From: UBA3775 sp051877895
GTDB taxonomy: Bacteria; Bacillota; Clostridia; Lachnospirales; Lachnospiraceae
Direction of reading: 5' to 3'
Assembly (NCBI GenBank): GCA_051877895.1
Contig: JBJEJI010000038.1
Coordinates: 1 to 59,734 of the forward strand
DNA: 59,734 bases
Shown: positions 17,006 to 26,729 of the stretch, piece by piece
How positions within the stretch are numbered: the first letter of the stretch is position 1
Layout: each line of letters opens with the position of its first letter
Program-made: the position numbers and the translations under genes
The notes under the pieces: generated by a model
What the model was told of the DNA's origin: nothing
The model's database searches: none
The model's input: the letters and a program-made list of their open reading frames with translations, nothing else

Positions 17006-18820
17006 ATGTTAAACCAGGTATATACACAACTTTTACATGCGGTTCAATCCCTAATTAATTCAAGTGATTTTTTCACTAATGGGTTTGGAACCATTATGCA
17101 GTTTGTTTTCCCTATGTTGTCATTATTTATCCTTGCGGGAGCTATTATTTCTCTCCTTGCCCTGCCTAAAGAAGCGGAGCTTTGGGGAAAGCTTGTTTCT
17201 CCTACTGACGGAAAAACCTATTATATTACACATTGGGAAAATATTATAGGACGTGCCCCTTCCTCTGACATTACAATAAACCGTGCTACTGTTTCCAGAC
17301 AGCATGCTGCTCTTATAAGGGATGAGGCCGGTAATTGGAAAATATATGACCTGGAATCTTCTCACGGCATCCTTGTCAATAATGAGGAGGTAATTGAAGA
17401 TGAAAAGGTTTCCTACGGCGAAGTTATTACTCTTGCCGATTATAAGCTCCGTCTTGAGCCTATAACCGCAGCCGAAAAACATCGCAGCGAAGTAAGACGT
17501 AAACGTTTTAAACCCATGCCACCATGGACTATGCTTCTTCTTCTGACAATTTTTCAGTTTTTTGCAGCTTTTACCCTTATTATTAATACCGGTGAAAATG
17601 CTTCCATTTACATTATCCCTGCATTCAGCATGCTGACTTTGATTATGTGGCTTTATTTTATTGATATGAGCATATTTGGTATCAAAGGCTTTGAAATGGA
17701 AATCATTGCATTTTATCTTTCCACCCTCAGCCTTGCCATTGTAGGTTCTTATGCTCCTTCATCACTTATGAAGCAGTCATTTTCCATTGTAATTGGCGTT
17801 ATTTTTCTCATATGCTTCGGAATGTTTCTGCGTAATTTAAAAAGAGTGCAGACCTTCCGCTGGGTAATGGCTGCCGCAACCATTGGTCTGCTGCTTATTA
17901 CTGTTATTTTTGGCGCAAGAAAATTTGGAGCAATAAACTGGGTTTCTCTTTTTGGTATGAGCATTCAGCCTTCTGAAATTGCGAAAATCTGCTATATCTT
18001 TGCAGGCGCCGCAACCCTTGACCGTCTTTTCAAAAAGAGAAATATTGGTTTGTTCGTTGCTTTGACACTTGTAAGCATTGCCATTCTGGCATACTGCAGT
18101 GACTTTGGTACTGCATCAATTTTCTTTATAACGTTCATTATAATTGCATATCTTCGTTCCGGAAGCATAGCAACCATTGTTTTCATCTGTTCCGGTGCTG
18201 TATTTGGTGCTTTGCTTATTATTACTGCAAAGCCATATATTTTCAATCGTTTTTCCAGTTGGAGACATGCCTGGGACTATGCAGCTTCCACCGGTTACCA
18301 GCAGGTAAACACCATGGTTGCCATTAACAACGGCGGATTAACCGGTGTAGGGGCAGGTAAGGGTTCCCTGTCTTTAAGACATGTGGCTGCAGCAGATACA
18401 GACCTTGTTTTCGGAATGCTGTGTGAAGAATGGGGAATATTTATTGCTCTTTTTGCAATATGCTGCATTCTGACCCTTTCGGTCTTTGCAATTCGTTCCT
18501 GCATCAACTCTCGTTCCACTTTTTACACAATTGCAGCCTGTGCAGCCACTTCTCTGCTGCTTTTCCAGACTGCTTTAAATGTATTTGGTGCTGTTGACAT
18601 TCTTCCTTTAACAGGTGTTACTTTCCCATTTGTTTCAAATGGAGGTTCTTCCATGGTTATGGCATGGGGAGCACTTGCCTACCTGAAAGCAACTGACACA
18701 AGACCTAACGCAAGCTTTGCTGCAAGGCTGAAAAAAAGCGAACAGGCACCTACTGCCGAACGAATATACAACACAAAAGCACGAAGAAAAAATCATTCCG
18801 GAAATAGAAAGGAAAAATAA
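17006..18820 (+). CDS. FHA-domain SEDS (FtsW/RodA/SpoVE) glycosyltransferase
   Basis: A fusion of 604 aa. An N-terminal membrane segment (about 31-53) leads to a cytosolic FHA domain (about 62-150) with the phosphothreonine-binding residues in IIGRAPSSDI, VSRQH and NN (Asn125). A ~10-helix SEDS domain follows. SEDS proteins polymerise peptidoglycan from lipid II; the hallmarks are QPSEIAK, SDFGTA with the catalytic-type Asp, the DTDLVFGMLCEEWG loop, and PFVSNGGSS. The FHA domain implies control by a Ser/Thr kinase acting on a partner. The ATG is supported by AAAGAGG at 16994-17000. The next gene is its PBP, 1 nt on, so they form a SEDS-class B PBP pair. Confidence 0.93.
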   Translation: MLNQVYTQLLHAVQSLINSSDFFTNGFGTIMQFVFPMLSLFILAGAIISLLALPKEAELWGKLVSPTDGKTYYITHWENIIGRAPSSDITINRATVSRQHAALIRDEAGNWKIYDLESSHGILVNNEEVIEDEKVSYGEVITLADYKLRLEPITAAEKHRSEVRRKRFKPMPPWTMLLLLTIFQFFAAFTLIINTGENASIYIIPAFSMLTLIMWLYFIDMSIFGIKGFEMEIIAFYLSTLSLAIVGSYAPSSLMKQSFSIVIGVIFLICFGMFLRNLKRVQTFRWVMAAATIGLLLITVIFGARKFGAINWVSLFGMSIQPSEIAKICYIFAGAATLDRLFKKRNIGLFVALTLVSIAILAYCSDFGTASIFFITFIIIAYLRSGSIATIVFICSGAVFGALLIITAKPYIFNRFSSWRHAWDYAASTGYQQVNTMVAINNGGLTGVGAGKGSLSLRHVAAADTDLVFGMLCEEWGIFIALFAICCILTLSVFAIRSCINSRSTFYTIAACAATSLLLFQTALNVFGAVDILPLTGVTFPFVSNGGSSMVMAWGALAYLKATDTRPNASFAARLKKSEQAPTAERIYNTKARRKNHSGNRKEK

Positions 18821-18821
18821 A

Positions 18822-20273
18822 ATGAAAAAAATTCAAAACAGAACTTTTTTATGTATATTACTGTGCATGGTATTTGTTCTGGGAATCATTTTTTTCCTGT
18901 TTTCATATTCAATGAATACAGACAACTGGACTCAGGAAAATTATTATGCTGCCATAGGCTACACTCCTGTAACCAACTATGATATTATCATGTCTGATTC
19001 CAATGAAAATTCAAATACCACCTATTACTCCGATGATTCCAAGAAAGAAACTCTTTATGTCCGCGGAACAATTGTGGACAGAAACGGAGTTACTCTTGCT
19101 GTTGTAAACGAAAATGGTGTTTCCTACAACGCATCAGCCACCATAAGGACCTCTACACTTCATGCAGTAGGGGATAAATATGCAAACATCAGTACCGGAG
19201 CGCTTAAATCCCTGTCTGAAAATTTTTCCAGATATATTACCGAAAACGGTGAATATACCGCAAACGACAATGGAAATACTGTTGCCATTACAATTGATTC
19301 ATCTGTTAACCAGCTTGCACTTAATGCTCTCGGTTCCTATAAAGGAACGGTAGCCGTATACAATTATAAAACAGGCGAAATATTGTGTATGGTTTCCACT
19401 CCTTCCTTTGACCCTGAAAATGTACCTTCAGACATTGAAACAAACCCGGCATATGATGGTGCTTATCTAAACAGATTTTACTCTTCTGCTTTTACACCGG
19501 GTTCTACCATGAAAGTCCTGACTCTTGAAGCTGCAATTGACAGCATTCCTGATATATTCTCTCAGAAATTCACCTGTACAGGCTCTTATAAAATCGGTAA
19601 TCAGTATGTTAACTGTACCGGGGTTCACGGAACACAGGATATCTATGATGCTTTTGCAAACTCCTGTAACTCAGCCTTTGCTCAAATTGCTTTACAGATT
19701 CCTCCCGATACCATGAATAAAATGGTTGAAAACGGAAGATTTACAAAATCATATACTATTGATGACAAAATTCATACAGCCAAAGGTTCTTTTGATTTTT
19801 TAAGCGGAGACAATTACCAGTATGCCTGGTCCTGCATCGGACTTCATAAAGATCTTATTAATCCATGCAGTCTTATGATTTATCTGGGTGCTGTAGCCAA
19901 TGGTGGAAGTTCAGCTGTTCCTACAACACTTTACACTGTAACAAATGTGGATGGGGAAATTATAAAAACTACAGATACAAACTATACAGGCAAAATGATT
20001 GAGCCGGACACAGCCCAAAAGATGAAGGAAATTATGGTCAGCAATACTGTTAACCACGGGGAACATTATCAGGCTTCCAGATTCAACGTAGAAATCGGTG
20101 CCAAAACAGGAACAGTAGACCGTACTGACGGTGGCATGAACGGATGGTTCGTTGGCTTTGTAAATGAAGAAGAATATCCTTATGCCTTTGTTGTTTACGT
20201 AGAAAACGGCGGCTACGGGGTAAACGTACCCGGAGGAATAGCCGCCACTGTTATAAATGCATTATGTAAATAA
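18822..20273 (+). CDS. Class B penicillin-binding protein (PbpA-like transpeptidase)
   Basis: The cross-linking partner of the SEDS protein. The 483-aa product has an uncleaved N-terminal membrane anchor (about 8-29) and a transpeptidase domain with S228-T-M-K231, S281-C-N283 and K428-T-G430. The N-terminal dimerisation region is short, as in actinobacterial PbpA (about 490 aa) rather than PBP2 or FtsI. Translation starts 1 nt after the SEDS stop, and its GGAAA ribosome site lies inside that gene. No convincing terminator hairpin is visible before the convergent queH. Confidence 0.92.
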   Translation: MKKIQNRTFLCILLCMVFVLGIIFFLFSYSMNTDNWTQENYYAAIGYTPVTNYDIIMSDSNENSNTTYYSDDSKKETLYVRGTIVDRNGVTLAVVNENGVSYNASATIRTSTLHAVGDKYANISTGALKSLSENFSRYITENGEYTANDNGNTVAITIDSSVNQLALNALGSYKGTVAVYNYKTGEILCMVSTPSFDPENVPSDIETNPAYDGAYLNRFYSSAFTPGSTMKVLTLEAAIDSIPDIFSQKFTCTGSYKIGNQYVNCTGVHGTQDIYDAFANSCNSAFAQIALQIPPDTMNKMVENGRFTKSYTIDDKIHTAKGSFDFLSGDNYQYAWSCIGLHKDLINPCSLMIYLGAVANGGSSAVPTTLYTVTNVDGEIIKTTDTNYTGKMIEPDTAQKMKEIMVSNTVNHGEHYQASRFNVEIGAKTGTVDRTDGGMNGWFVGFVNEEEYPYAFVVYVENGGYGVNVPGGIAATVINALCK

Positions 20274-20300
20274 GAATTGTTTCAATAAAAAATTTTTAAA

Positions 20301-20915
20301 TTACTTTTTTGAGAAAGAACATCCGCAATAGGACTGTCTGTAGAGATTATATTCTTCAGACAGTTCTATTGATCTTTTATAGCCGTTTTTCTTTTTAAAA
20401 TCACTTACCAGATAAGGTATTCCCAACTGTTTTCCAAGTTCTTCTCCTATTTTCACAAGTCTGTCCGCATCCTTATAAGGACTGATTGACAATGTTGTGG
20501 TGAAATAATCAAATCCCCTTGACTTTGCAAGTTCTGCAGCCTTTTCAAGCCTTAATCTGTAACAGATGCTGCAACGGCTTCCCCTCTCCGGTTCATTTTC
20601 ATATCCCGCAATTTTCTGCAGAAATTCATTGTAATCATATTTTTCAACAATCACTTCTATTCCATTTGCACAGGGCATCTTTGAAACAAGATTTTTAAGC
20701 TCAGCAGCTCTGTAATTATATTCCTCTTCCGGAGATATGTTAGGATTATAGAAGAAAAGTGTTATATCAAAGTATTGACTCAGATACTCCAGACAGTAGC
20801 TGCTGCAGGGGGCACAGCAGGCATGAAGGAGAAGTTTAGGTTTCTCTCCCTGTCTGCTCTTTTCTTCAATGAGCCTGTCCAGTTCCTTCTGATAATTTCT
20901 CTTGTTTTCAGCCAT
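20301..20915 (-). CDS. queH: Epoxyqueuosine reductase QueH
   Basis: QueH carries out the last step of queuosine synthesis in tRNA in organisms without QueG. The 204-aa protein has the family cysteines: HACCAPCSSYC near residue 31, RCSICYRLRLE near 137, and YCGCSFS at the C-terminus, which ligate an Fe-S cluster and metal. Length is typical. It follows hisC by 20 nt; the ribosome site is weak (GGGAAAA). It converges with the PBP gene. Confidence 0.92.
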   Translation of the reverse strand: MAENKRNYQKELDRLIEEKSRQGEKPKLLLHACCAPCSSYCLEYLSQYFDITLFFYNPNISPEEEYNYRAAELKNLVSKMPCANGIEVIVEKYDYNEFLQKIAGYENEPERGSRCSICYRLRLEKAAELAKSRGFDYFTTTLSISPYKDADRLVKIGEELGKQLGIPYLVSDFKKKNGYKRSIELSEEYNLYRQSYCGCSFSKK

Positions 20916-20935
20916 ATTGTTTTCCCAAACTATTT

Positions 20936-22003
20936 TTATTTTTTGTAATCTGAAATTATTACCTTTAATGCCTCATAAAGACTTTCCATCTCTTTATCAG
21001 TTCCTACTGTGATTCTCAGATAGTTGTCGATTCTAGGCTTTTTGAAATATCTGACAAAGATATTCTGCTTTTTCAATTCTTTAAAAATGTGCTCTGCCGG
21101 TACAATGTCATGAGTTGCAAACAGGAAGTTTGTTGCACTATCAGGCATGTAAAAGCCTATTTCTTTCAACTTTTCCTTGTAAAATTCCCTTGTACTGACT
21201 ATTTTAGCTCTTGTTTCATCGAAGTAAGTCTTATCTAGCACACTGGCAACACCGCTTACAATTGAAATCTGATTCATGGTATATGAATTGTAAGAATGTT
21301 TTACATGATTCAGCGCCTGAATGAGTTCAGGCTGTCCGATTGCATAGCCGATTCTCATGCCGGCCATGGAACGGGACTTACTGAATGTTCTTACTACCAG
21401 CAAATTGTCATATTTACTTACGAGAGGAAGCACGCTGTGTCCGCCGAAGTCAACATATGCCTCATCAATAATTACAACCACGTCAGGATTGCTCTTAATA
21501 ATCTCTTCGATTTTGTCCGCCGGCATTTCAATGGATGTAGGTGCGTTTGGATTGGCAATAACTATACCACCGTTAGGCTGCATGTAATCCTTTTCATTAA
21601 TTTTGAAATTCTCATCAAGAGCCGGTGTTAAATATGGTATTCTGAACAGGTCAGCCCACACATCATAAAAGGAGTAGGTAATGTCCGGAAACAGAATTGG
21701 GTCGCCGGAATTAAAATAGGTAAGGAACGCCATACCGATTACATCATCCGAGCCTACCCCTACAAATATCATGTTTTCATTTACACCGTGTTCCGCTGCC
21801 AACACTTTAATCAATGCTTCAGCATTGGCATTAGGATACTTTCTCAAATTGTCTTCATTAAAGTTATTTATCGCTTCAGTTACCATCGGTGATGGCGGAT
21901 AAGGATTTTCGTTGGTATTTAATTTAATGATATCAGTACTCTGAGGCTGCTCTCCCGGTGTGTAGGGTACTACCTCTCTGATGTTCTTTTTCCAACCGTT
22001 CAT
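20936..22003 (-). CDS. hisC: Histidinol-phosphate aminotransferase
   Basis: A PLP aminotransferase of class I/II; the HisC group converts imidazole acetol phosphate to histidinol phosphate. The 355 aa show LNTNENPYPPSP near residue 27, the cofactor Asp/Tyr region IIDEAYVDFGG, and the PLP lysine in RTFSKSRSMAGMRIGYAIG. There is no his operon around it, so some role with aromatic amino acids is possible. The ATG has GGAGG at 5 nt. It sits between the AspB-like aminotransferase and queH. Confidence 0.88.
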   Translation of the reverse strand: MNGWKKNIREVVPYTPGEQPQSTDIIKLNTNENPYPPSPMVTEAINNFNEDNLRKYPNANAEALIKVLAAEHGVNENMIFVGVGSDDVIGMAFLTYFNSGDPILFPDITYSFYDVWADLFRIPYLTPALDENFKINEKDYMQPNGGIVIANPNAPTSIEMPADKIEEIIKSNPDVVVIIDEAYVDFGGHSVLPLVSKYDNLLVVRTFSKSRSMAGMRIGYAIGQPELIQALNHVKHSYNSYTMNQISIVSGVASVLDKTYFDETRAKIVSTREFYKEKLKEIGFYMPDSATNFLFATHDIVPAEHIFKELKKQNIFVRYFKKPRIDNYLRITVGTDKEMESLYEALKVIISDYKK

Positions 22004-22024
22004 AAACTCCTCCGTTCCAGATGA

Positions 22025-23215
22025 TTAACACAAACCATATTCCTCAGCAAGAGCCTTGAAAGCAGGCAGTGAGCGTTTAATCATTTCTTTATCTACACAA
22101 TAAGCAAGACGCACATATCCCGGTCCTGCAAAGCCTTTTCCCGCAACAATAAGCAGATGATATTTCTTTGCGGCCTCAACAAAGGCAACGTCATCTCCGC
22201 CCGGTGCCTTAACCCAAAGATAGAAAGCTCCCTGTGGTTTTACGCAGGTAAATCCGTAGGATACCAGTGCATTGTAAAGAAGCTGTCTGTTTTCATCGTA
22301 ACGGTTTACATCAGTAGCGCAGTCCAAACTTTTTGCAATTACTTTCTGCATAAGAGACGGAGCATTAACAAAACCCAATACTCTGTTTGCAACAGAAGCA
22401 CCGTTAATAATCATATCACAGTCATCAAGTTCATCAGGCATTACAAGGTAGCCGATACGTTCACCCGGAAGTGATAATGATTTACTGTAAGAATAGCCCA
22501 CAATTGTGTTATGATAGTACTTTGTAAGATAAGGCACTTCTACTCCATCATAAGCCAGTTCTCTGTATGGTTCATCAGCAATGAGGTAGATGCTGATTCC
22601 ATATTCCTTTTCCTTAGCTTCAAGTACGGCTGCAACTCCTTTAATTACTTCTTCAGAATAAATAACTCCTGTAGGATTATTCGGTGTGTTAATAATCAGA
22701 GCTTTTGTAAGTGGTGTAATTGCTGCCGCCAAAGCCTCTGTATCAGGAAGGAAGGTTTCACTGTCGGTAGGTACAGTAATAAGATTTCCGTCATAATTTG
22801 CAACATAGTTTCTGTATTCAACGAAGAATGGTGCAAAGGACAGAACCTCATCTCCCGGATTTAAAAGAGTTTTCAGGATTACATTTAATCCACCAGCAGC
22901 TCCTACTGTCATCAAAATGTTTTTCTGTGAGAAGGATGTTCCGAAAAGCTTGTTTAAATGCTGTGCGATAACTTCTCTTACCTCAGGATAACCTGCATTG
23001 TTCATGTAACCGTGAACAACAACCGGGTCTGAATTGCGAACAATATCTACTATATTATCTTCAACCTTTTCAGGAGCAGGAACACTTGGATTTCCAAGAC
23101 TATAATCATACACATTCTCTTTACCGAACTGTGCAGCCATTTTTGTTCCTTCTTCGAACATGGCACGAATTGCCGAACCGTTTTCAACCAGTGATATTAC
23201 TTTTTTAGAAATCAT
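22025..23215 (-). CDS. PLP-dependent aminotransferase, AspB-like
   Basis: An aspartate/aromatic-type class I aminotransferase of 396 aa. It has the SLGNPSVPAP substrate loop, NTPNNPTGVIYSEE, the cofactor Asp in LIADEPYRELAY and the PLP lysine in YSYSKSLSLPGERIGYLV. The precise substrate is not deducible. The ATG at 23215 has GGAGG at 6 nt; the longer frame starts without a ribosome site. It heads an operon with hisC and queH and has a good promoter. A small hairpin (AAAGC...GCTTT, 23231-23245) precedes the ribosome site. Confidence 0.88.
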   Translation of the reverse strand: MISKKVISLVENGSAIRAMFEEGTKMAAQFGKENVYDYSLGNPSVPAPEKVEDNIVDIVRNSDPVVVHGYMNNAGYPEVREVIAQHLNKLFGTSFSQKNILMTVGAAGGLNVILKTLLNPGDEVLSFAPFFVEYRNYVANYDGNLITVPTDSETFLPDTEALAAAITPLTKALIINTPNNPTGVIYSEEVIKGVAAVLEAKEKEYGISIYLIADEPYRELAYDGVEVPYLTKYYHNTIVGYSYSKSLSLPGERIGYLVMPDELDDCDMIINGASVANRVLGFVNAPSLMQKVIAKSLDCATDVNRYDENRQLLYNALVSYGFTCVKPQGAFYLWVKAPGGDDVAFVEAAKKYHLLIVAGKGFAGPGYVRLAYCVDKEMIKRSLPAFKALAEEYGLC

Positions 23216-23262
23216 TTTTTCCTCCGTTCTAAAGCATTGTGCTTTCAACCAGTTTCATTGAA

Positions 23263-23291
23263 ATTTTACACCTATGCCCCGCTTTTGTAAA
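23263..23291 (-). promoter_or_regulatory. Promoter of the aminotransferase-hisC-queH operon
   Basis: TTTACA (23286-23291), 17-nt spacer, TAAAAT (23263-23268) on the minus strand. Confidence 0.72.
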
Positions 23292-23362
23292 GAAATTTAT
23301 ATTTATTCTGAACAGCTTTGTTACTAATGTCTGTTTTTAATTATAAGTTTATCTTTATTAAA

Positions 23363-24961
23363 TTAATCCCTCAGACTTTCAAAAGACATGTAGAGATTCA
23401 GTGCTCCGTAACCCCATTGTCCCTCAGGTACTCTTGCAGACATTGGAATACAGCCTGTAATCAGAAATTGTTTCAGCGCTGCTCCGGTAATATAGGGGCC
23501 GTTTTCCATAACAACGGCCCATTGTAAAGTAAGTGCTCCCGCTCCTGCTGCCACAGCCGCTGATATGCTTGTTCCTGAAGCAGGTAAAATACTGCCTGTA
23601 ATTGTGTTATATACAGACACATCAACCCCGGGTGCACAATATTCCGGTTTGACATCCAATGTATCTTTTCCGCTGGGAGGATATATTTTCCCCGTAATAT
23701 TATCATAGCTTCCCACGGTACTTGCCAGTCTTGCATCTCCCGGTGAAGTAACAGTATTCTCTGATACAGGTGATAAAAACTCCAGCCTGCCACCTGAAAA
23801 TGACAATATAGGCAGATAGCATTCATATTCCACTTCACGACCTACATTTTCTGCCTGCAGGTAGACCTTCCAGATACCTTTGGTCAGATTATTTCCTCTT
23901 ACATATACCATGCACTTTTCAGAACGACTGTCATAAAGATTTATTTTCACTTCAATAACAGAGCCTTCAAACACAAAATTCAGACGCGAATTAATACCGG
24001 ATACTCTTTTCAGTTCTCCGGTAGGACTCTCCAGCATAATCACCGGCTTTGTTCCGGCAGACATTACTATATTAATGAATGTATTAACTCTGTCTTCATT
24101 AACCAGAAAAGGGATTTCTTTCAGTTCTCCGGTTTCATCGTTTCCGTTAAAAATTCTCCCTGAGGTATGTGCTTTACTTATAGCCTGATTTCCTGCCGGA
24201 ACAAATACCGCCCGGTGAAGCTGTTCACATATCCAGTCACTGTATTCCTCCAATATGCCTCTGCCTGTATGGCTTCCAAGATTTGTTTCAAAAGGCATAA
24301 GAATTATCAATGGATCCGCTCCTGCTTTTCGTGTAATATAATCAAGTCCTTCCAATATATCTGCCTCAGAATAGGCCTTGGCTGAAGGGTCAATATTATA
24401 ATACTCATAAAGTTCAGGCTCTGCCCGTCTCAGTGCATATCCTATCACAGATACATTTGGTGCCACACCCGTAAAACCCTGCTCATCCGGTTCACCGCAA
24501 ATGATACTTGCCATTGCAGTTCCGTGTTCAGTATTTTCCTTATCTGAGAATGCCGCAAAGCTTTCTTCCTCTTTGAGAATCCGGTTAATTTCCTCCCGAT
24601 TTAAATCTACTCTTGTTTCCTGGTTATAATACCAAATAAATTTACTGCTTCCATCTGCATTTTTAAGCGGTCCGGCCTGAAGATCAAAACCATCATCAAT
24701 AATGCCCACAGTTACTCCGTTTCCATACAGATTTAATCCGGTAACGTTTCTTAAGGTATTTATGCCTGTAGCTTCCAAAATATCATTTTGTGCCGGTCCA
24801 TAACATTTTGGATATGCAGAAGCATCATTTATTTCAAGGAAACTACCCGGTTCATCATAGTATAATATTACATATTTCCCGCCTACTATGGTATAAGAAT
24901 CAGGTTTATACACCTGCTCAATTAAAGCAATGTTATTATTATAGGTAACTATATATCTCAA
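23363..24961 (-). CDS. Subtilisin-like S8 peptidase (Csp-like)
   Basis: A serine protease of 532 aa with a complete triad: Asp89 in VGIIDDGFD, His146 in EHGTAMASI, Ser465 in ASGTSISAA, plus the oxyanion Asn in VPAGNQA. A large insert between His and Ser and the absence of a signal peptide recall the clostridial Csp germination proteases, and the first ~80 residues could be a propeptide. The start is TTG with AGGAGG 5 nt upstream; no ATG fits. It stands alone, divergent from the LCP gene, with no germinant receptor or sleC nearby, so the Csp role is only inferred. Confidence 0.85.
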   Translation of the reverse strand: MRYIVTYNNNIALIEQVYKPDSYTIVGGKYVILYYDEPGSFLEINDASAYPKCYGPAQNDILEATGINTLRNVTGLNLYGNGVTVGIIDDGFDLQAGPLKNADGSSKFIWYYNQETRVDLNREEINRILKEEESFAAFSDKENTEHGTAMASIICGEPDEQGFTGVAPNVSVIGYALRRAEPELYEYYNIDPSAKAYSEADILEGLDYITRKAGADPLIILMPFETNLGSHTGRGILEEYSDWICEQLHRAVFVPAGNQAISKAHTSGRIFNGNDETGELKEIPFLVNEDRVNTFINIVMSAGTKPVIMLESPTGELKRVSGINSRLNFVFEGSVIEVKINLYDSRSEKCMVYVRGNNLTKGIWKVYLQAENVGREVEYECYLPILSFSGGRLEFLSPVSENTVTSPGDARLASTVGSYDNITGKIYPPSGKDTLDVKPEYCAPGVDVSVYNTITGSILPASGTSISAAVAAGAGALTLQWAVVMENGPYITGAALKQFLITGCIPMSARVPEGQWGYGALNLYMSFESLRD

Positions 24962-25009
24962 TATGCCTCCTAAACCTTATTCAGACTTCTTAATATTTTG
25001 TTAATGGTA

Positions 25010-25038
25010 TTGAATTTGAAGAATCACTATGCTATTAT
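25010..25038 (+). promoter_or_regulatory. Promoter of the LCP gene
   Basis: TTGAAT (25010-25015), 17-nt spacer, TATTAT (25033-25038). A minus-strand TATAAT overlaps it at 25034-25039 and may serve the divergent S8 peptidase, which would make the two promoters mutually exclusive. Confidence 0.65.
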
Positions 25039-25067
25039 ATTGTGAGCAATTTACATCGGAGGTACAA

Positions 25068-26555
25068 ATGAAAAGGGTATTTGCATATATATTCAGTTCT
25101 ATACAATTAATTCTTGCAATATTGTTTTTATACCAGTTATTTAGATTTAATATTCTGCCTGCTGACATTTTTTGTATTGTGGGAGGAATAGTACTTCTGT
25201 TTTCCGCACTTACACTGTTTCTTTCCAAGGCAAAAAAAGTCCGTTGGCCTGTTTTTGTCATCGCAGTTATTTTCATTGCAATACTCTCTATGGGAAATTA
25301 CTATCTCTACATCACAAGAGGCGTATTAAACAATGCAACAGGAAAAAATATTTATTCCGTTCCTGTAGAAGAATATATTTCCGTTATTGTTTTATCAGAC
25401 ACCGATGCTGAAAGTATAGCTGACTTAAATGGTCTGCCTGTTGGAGTAGATACTTCTTTTGAAGGCGACAAAATGAAGTTTGCTTCTGAATGGATTACAA
25501 AACAGTATAAAGCCCAGTATACCGAAACAATTTATGACAGACTTGACCTGATTATTGATGACTTATACAACGGAACAATTACTGCCATCATTATGGATTC
25601 CACAAGATATACATTATGTGATGACATTAAAGAATCTTTCCATTCTGACACAAAGGAAATTGCCAAACTGAAAATCGATTATACAGAATATCACAAGGTA
25701 AATCCAACCAACACACCTACTCCTACGCCTACAAAGGCACCGGTAGACGTTGATGAAGGGGGAATTACAGAGAAACCGTTTATTGTATATATCAGCGGTA
25801 TCGACACCTACGGAGACATTGCTTCAAGAAGCCGAAGCGACACAAACATTCTTATGGCAGTAGACCCTGTTAACAAGAAAATCCTTCTTGTATCTACACC
25901 ACGTGATACCTATACTCCGTTATACAACATTTCAGGAGATGTTAAGGACAAGCTTACACATGCAGGTCTTTATGGTCCGGAATGCTCCATGGGTACGCTT
26001 GCTACTCTGTATAATACACAGATTGAATACTACATCAGAATAAACTTTTCTTCTGTTGTTGAAATTGTTAATGCACTGGACGGAATTGATGTTTACTCTG
26101 CTTATACTTTTAATTCCAGAAACAAAGCGGGTTACTCCTATGTGGAAGGAATGAACCATCTTGATGGCGATGCCACACTGGCTTTCTGCCGTGAACGTTA
26201 CTCCTTCCCGGATGGGGACTATCAGAGAGGTCGTAATCACATTGAAGTTATCAAGGGAGTTATTAACCGTTGTACTTCTCCATCCATTTTGATGAATTAT
26301 TCCAGTCTGATGTCTGCACTTAATGACAGTTTCCAGACAAATATGGCAATGGATGACATCACATCCCTCATTAAAATGCAGTTGGACGACGGTGCTTCCT
26401 GGAGTTTTGAATCCATGACACTGGCCAACACCGGTTCATTCTCTACCACCTGCTACTCTCTCTCAGGTCCATCCCTGTATGTAGGTATTATCAACGAAAC
26501 CTCACGTCAGGAAATCGAGGATGCTCTTGCAGAGTTTATAAGTGCAGGAAAGTAA
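25068..26555 (+). CDS. LytR-CpsA-Psr (LCP) family glycopolymer transferase
   Basis: LCP enzymes transfer wall glycopolymers from undecaprenyl carriers to peptidoglycan outside the membrane. The 495-aa protein has about three N-terminal membrane segments, an extra extracellular domain (about 100-210), a Thr/Pro-rich linker (TPTPTPTK) and the LCP domain starting at ISGIDTYG. That domain has the pyrophosphate-binding Arg/Asp residues SRSDTNILMAVDP, STPRDTY, and the FCRERYSF and DYQRGRNHIEVIKG motifs. The ATG at 25068 has GGAGG upstream. With the tagF, tagGH and sugar transferase genes in this window it is a likely attachment enzyme. Confidence 0.93.
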   Translation: MKRVFAYIFSSIQLILAILFLYQLFRFNILPADIFCIVGGIVLLFSALTLFLSKAKKVRWPVFVIAVIFIAILSMGNYYLYITRGVLNNATGKNIYSVPVEEYISVIVLSDTDAESIADLNGLPVGVDTSFEGDKMKFASEWITKQYKAQYTETIYDRLDLIIDDLYNGTITAIIMDSTRYTLCDDIKESFHSDTKEIAKLKIDYTEYHKVNPTNTPTPTPTKAPVDVDEGGITEKPFIVYISGIDTYGDIASRSRSDTNILMAVDPVNKKILLVSTPRDTYTPLYNISGDVKDKLTHAGLYGPECSMGTLATLYNTQIEYYIRINFSSVVEIVNALDGIDVYSAYTFNSRNKAGYSYVEGMNHLDGDATLAFCRERYSFPDGDYQRGRNHIEVIKGVINRCTSPSILMNYSSLMSALNDSFQTNMAMDDITSLIKMQLDDGASWSFESMTLANTGSFSTTCYSLSGPSLYVGIINETSRQEIEDALAEFISAGK

Positions 26556-26618
26556 AAAACGTTCAAAATTTCCGGAGTGTTTTCTCCCGGCAGAATTTAA
26601 CAATCTGAAAAAAATAAT

Positions 26619-26663
26619 AGCCGAAAACATGGTCGACCACAAATGGTCCTAATGTTTTCGGCT
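26619..26663 (+). terminator. Bidirectional terminator
   Basis: A perfect 12-bp stem (AGCCGAAAACAT, 26619-26630, with 26652-26663) is followed by a T run on the plus strand and also, in the other direction, by TATTATTTTTTTC. It ends the LCP transcript and the convergent small membrane-protein gene. Confidence 0.85.
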
Positions 26664-26729
26664 ATCTTTTTATTATTAAGTTCTGTATTGTGACATCTTC
26701 ATTTTAAAAAGAACTGTACGCAGCCCTGT

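Noticed and set aside
20274..20300. Terminator between the PBP gene and queH
   Set aside because: Only a 4-bp stem (ATTG/CAAT); not supportable.
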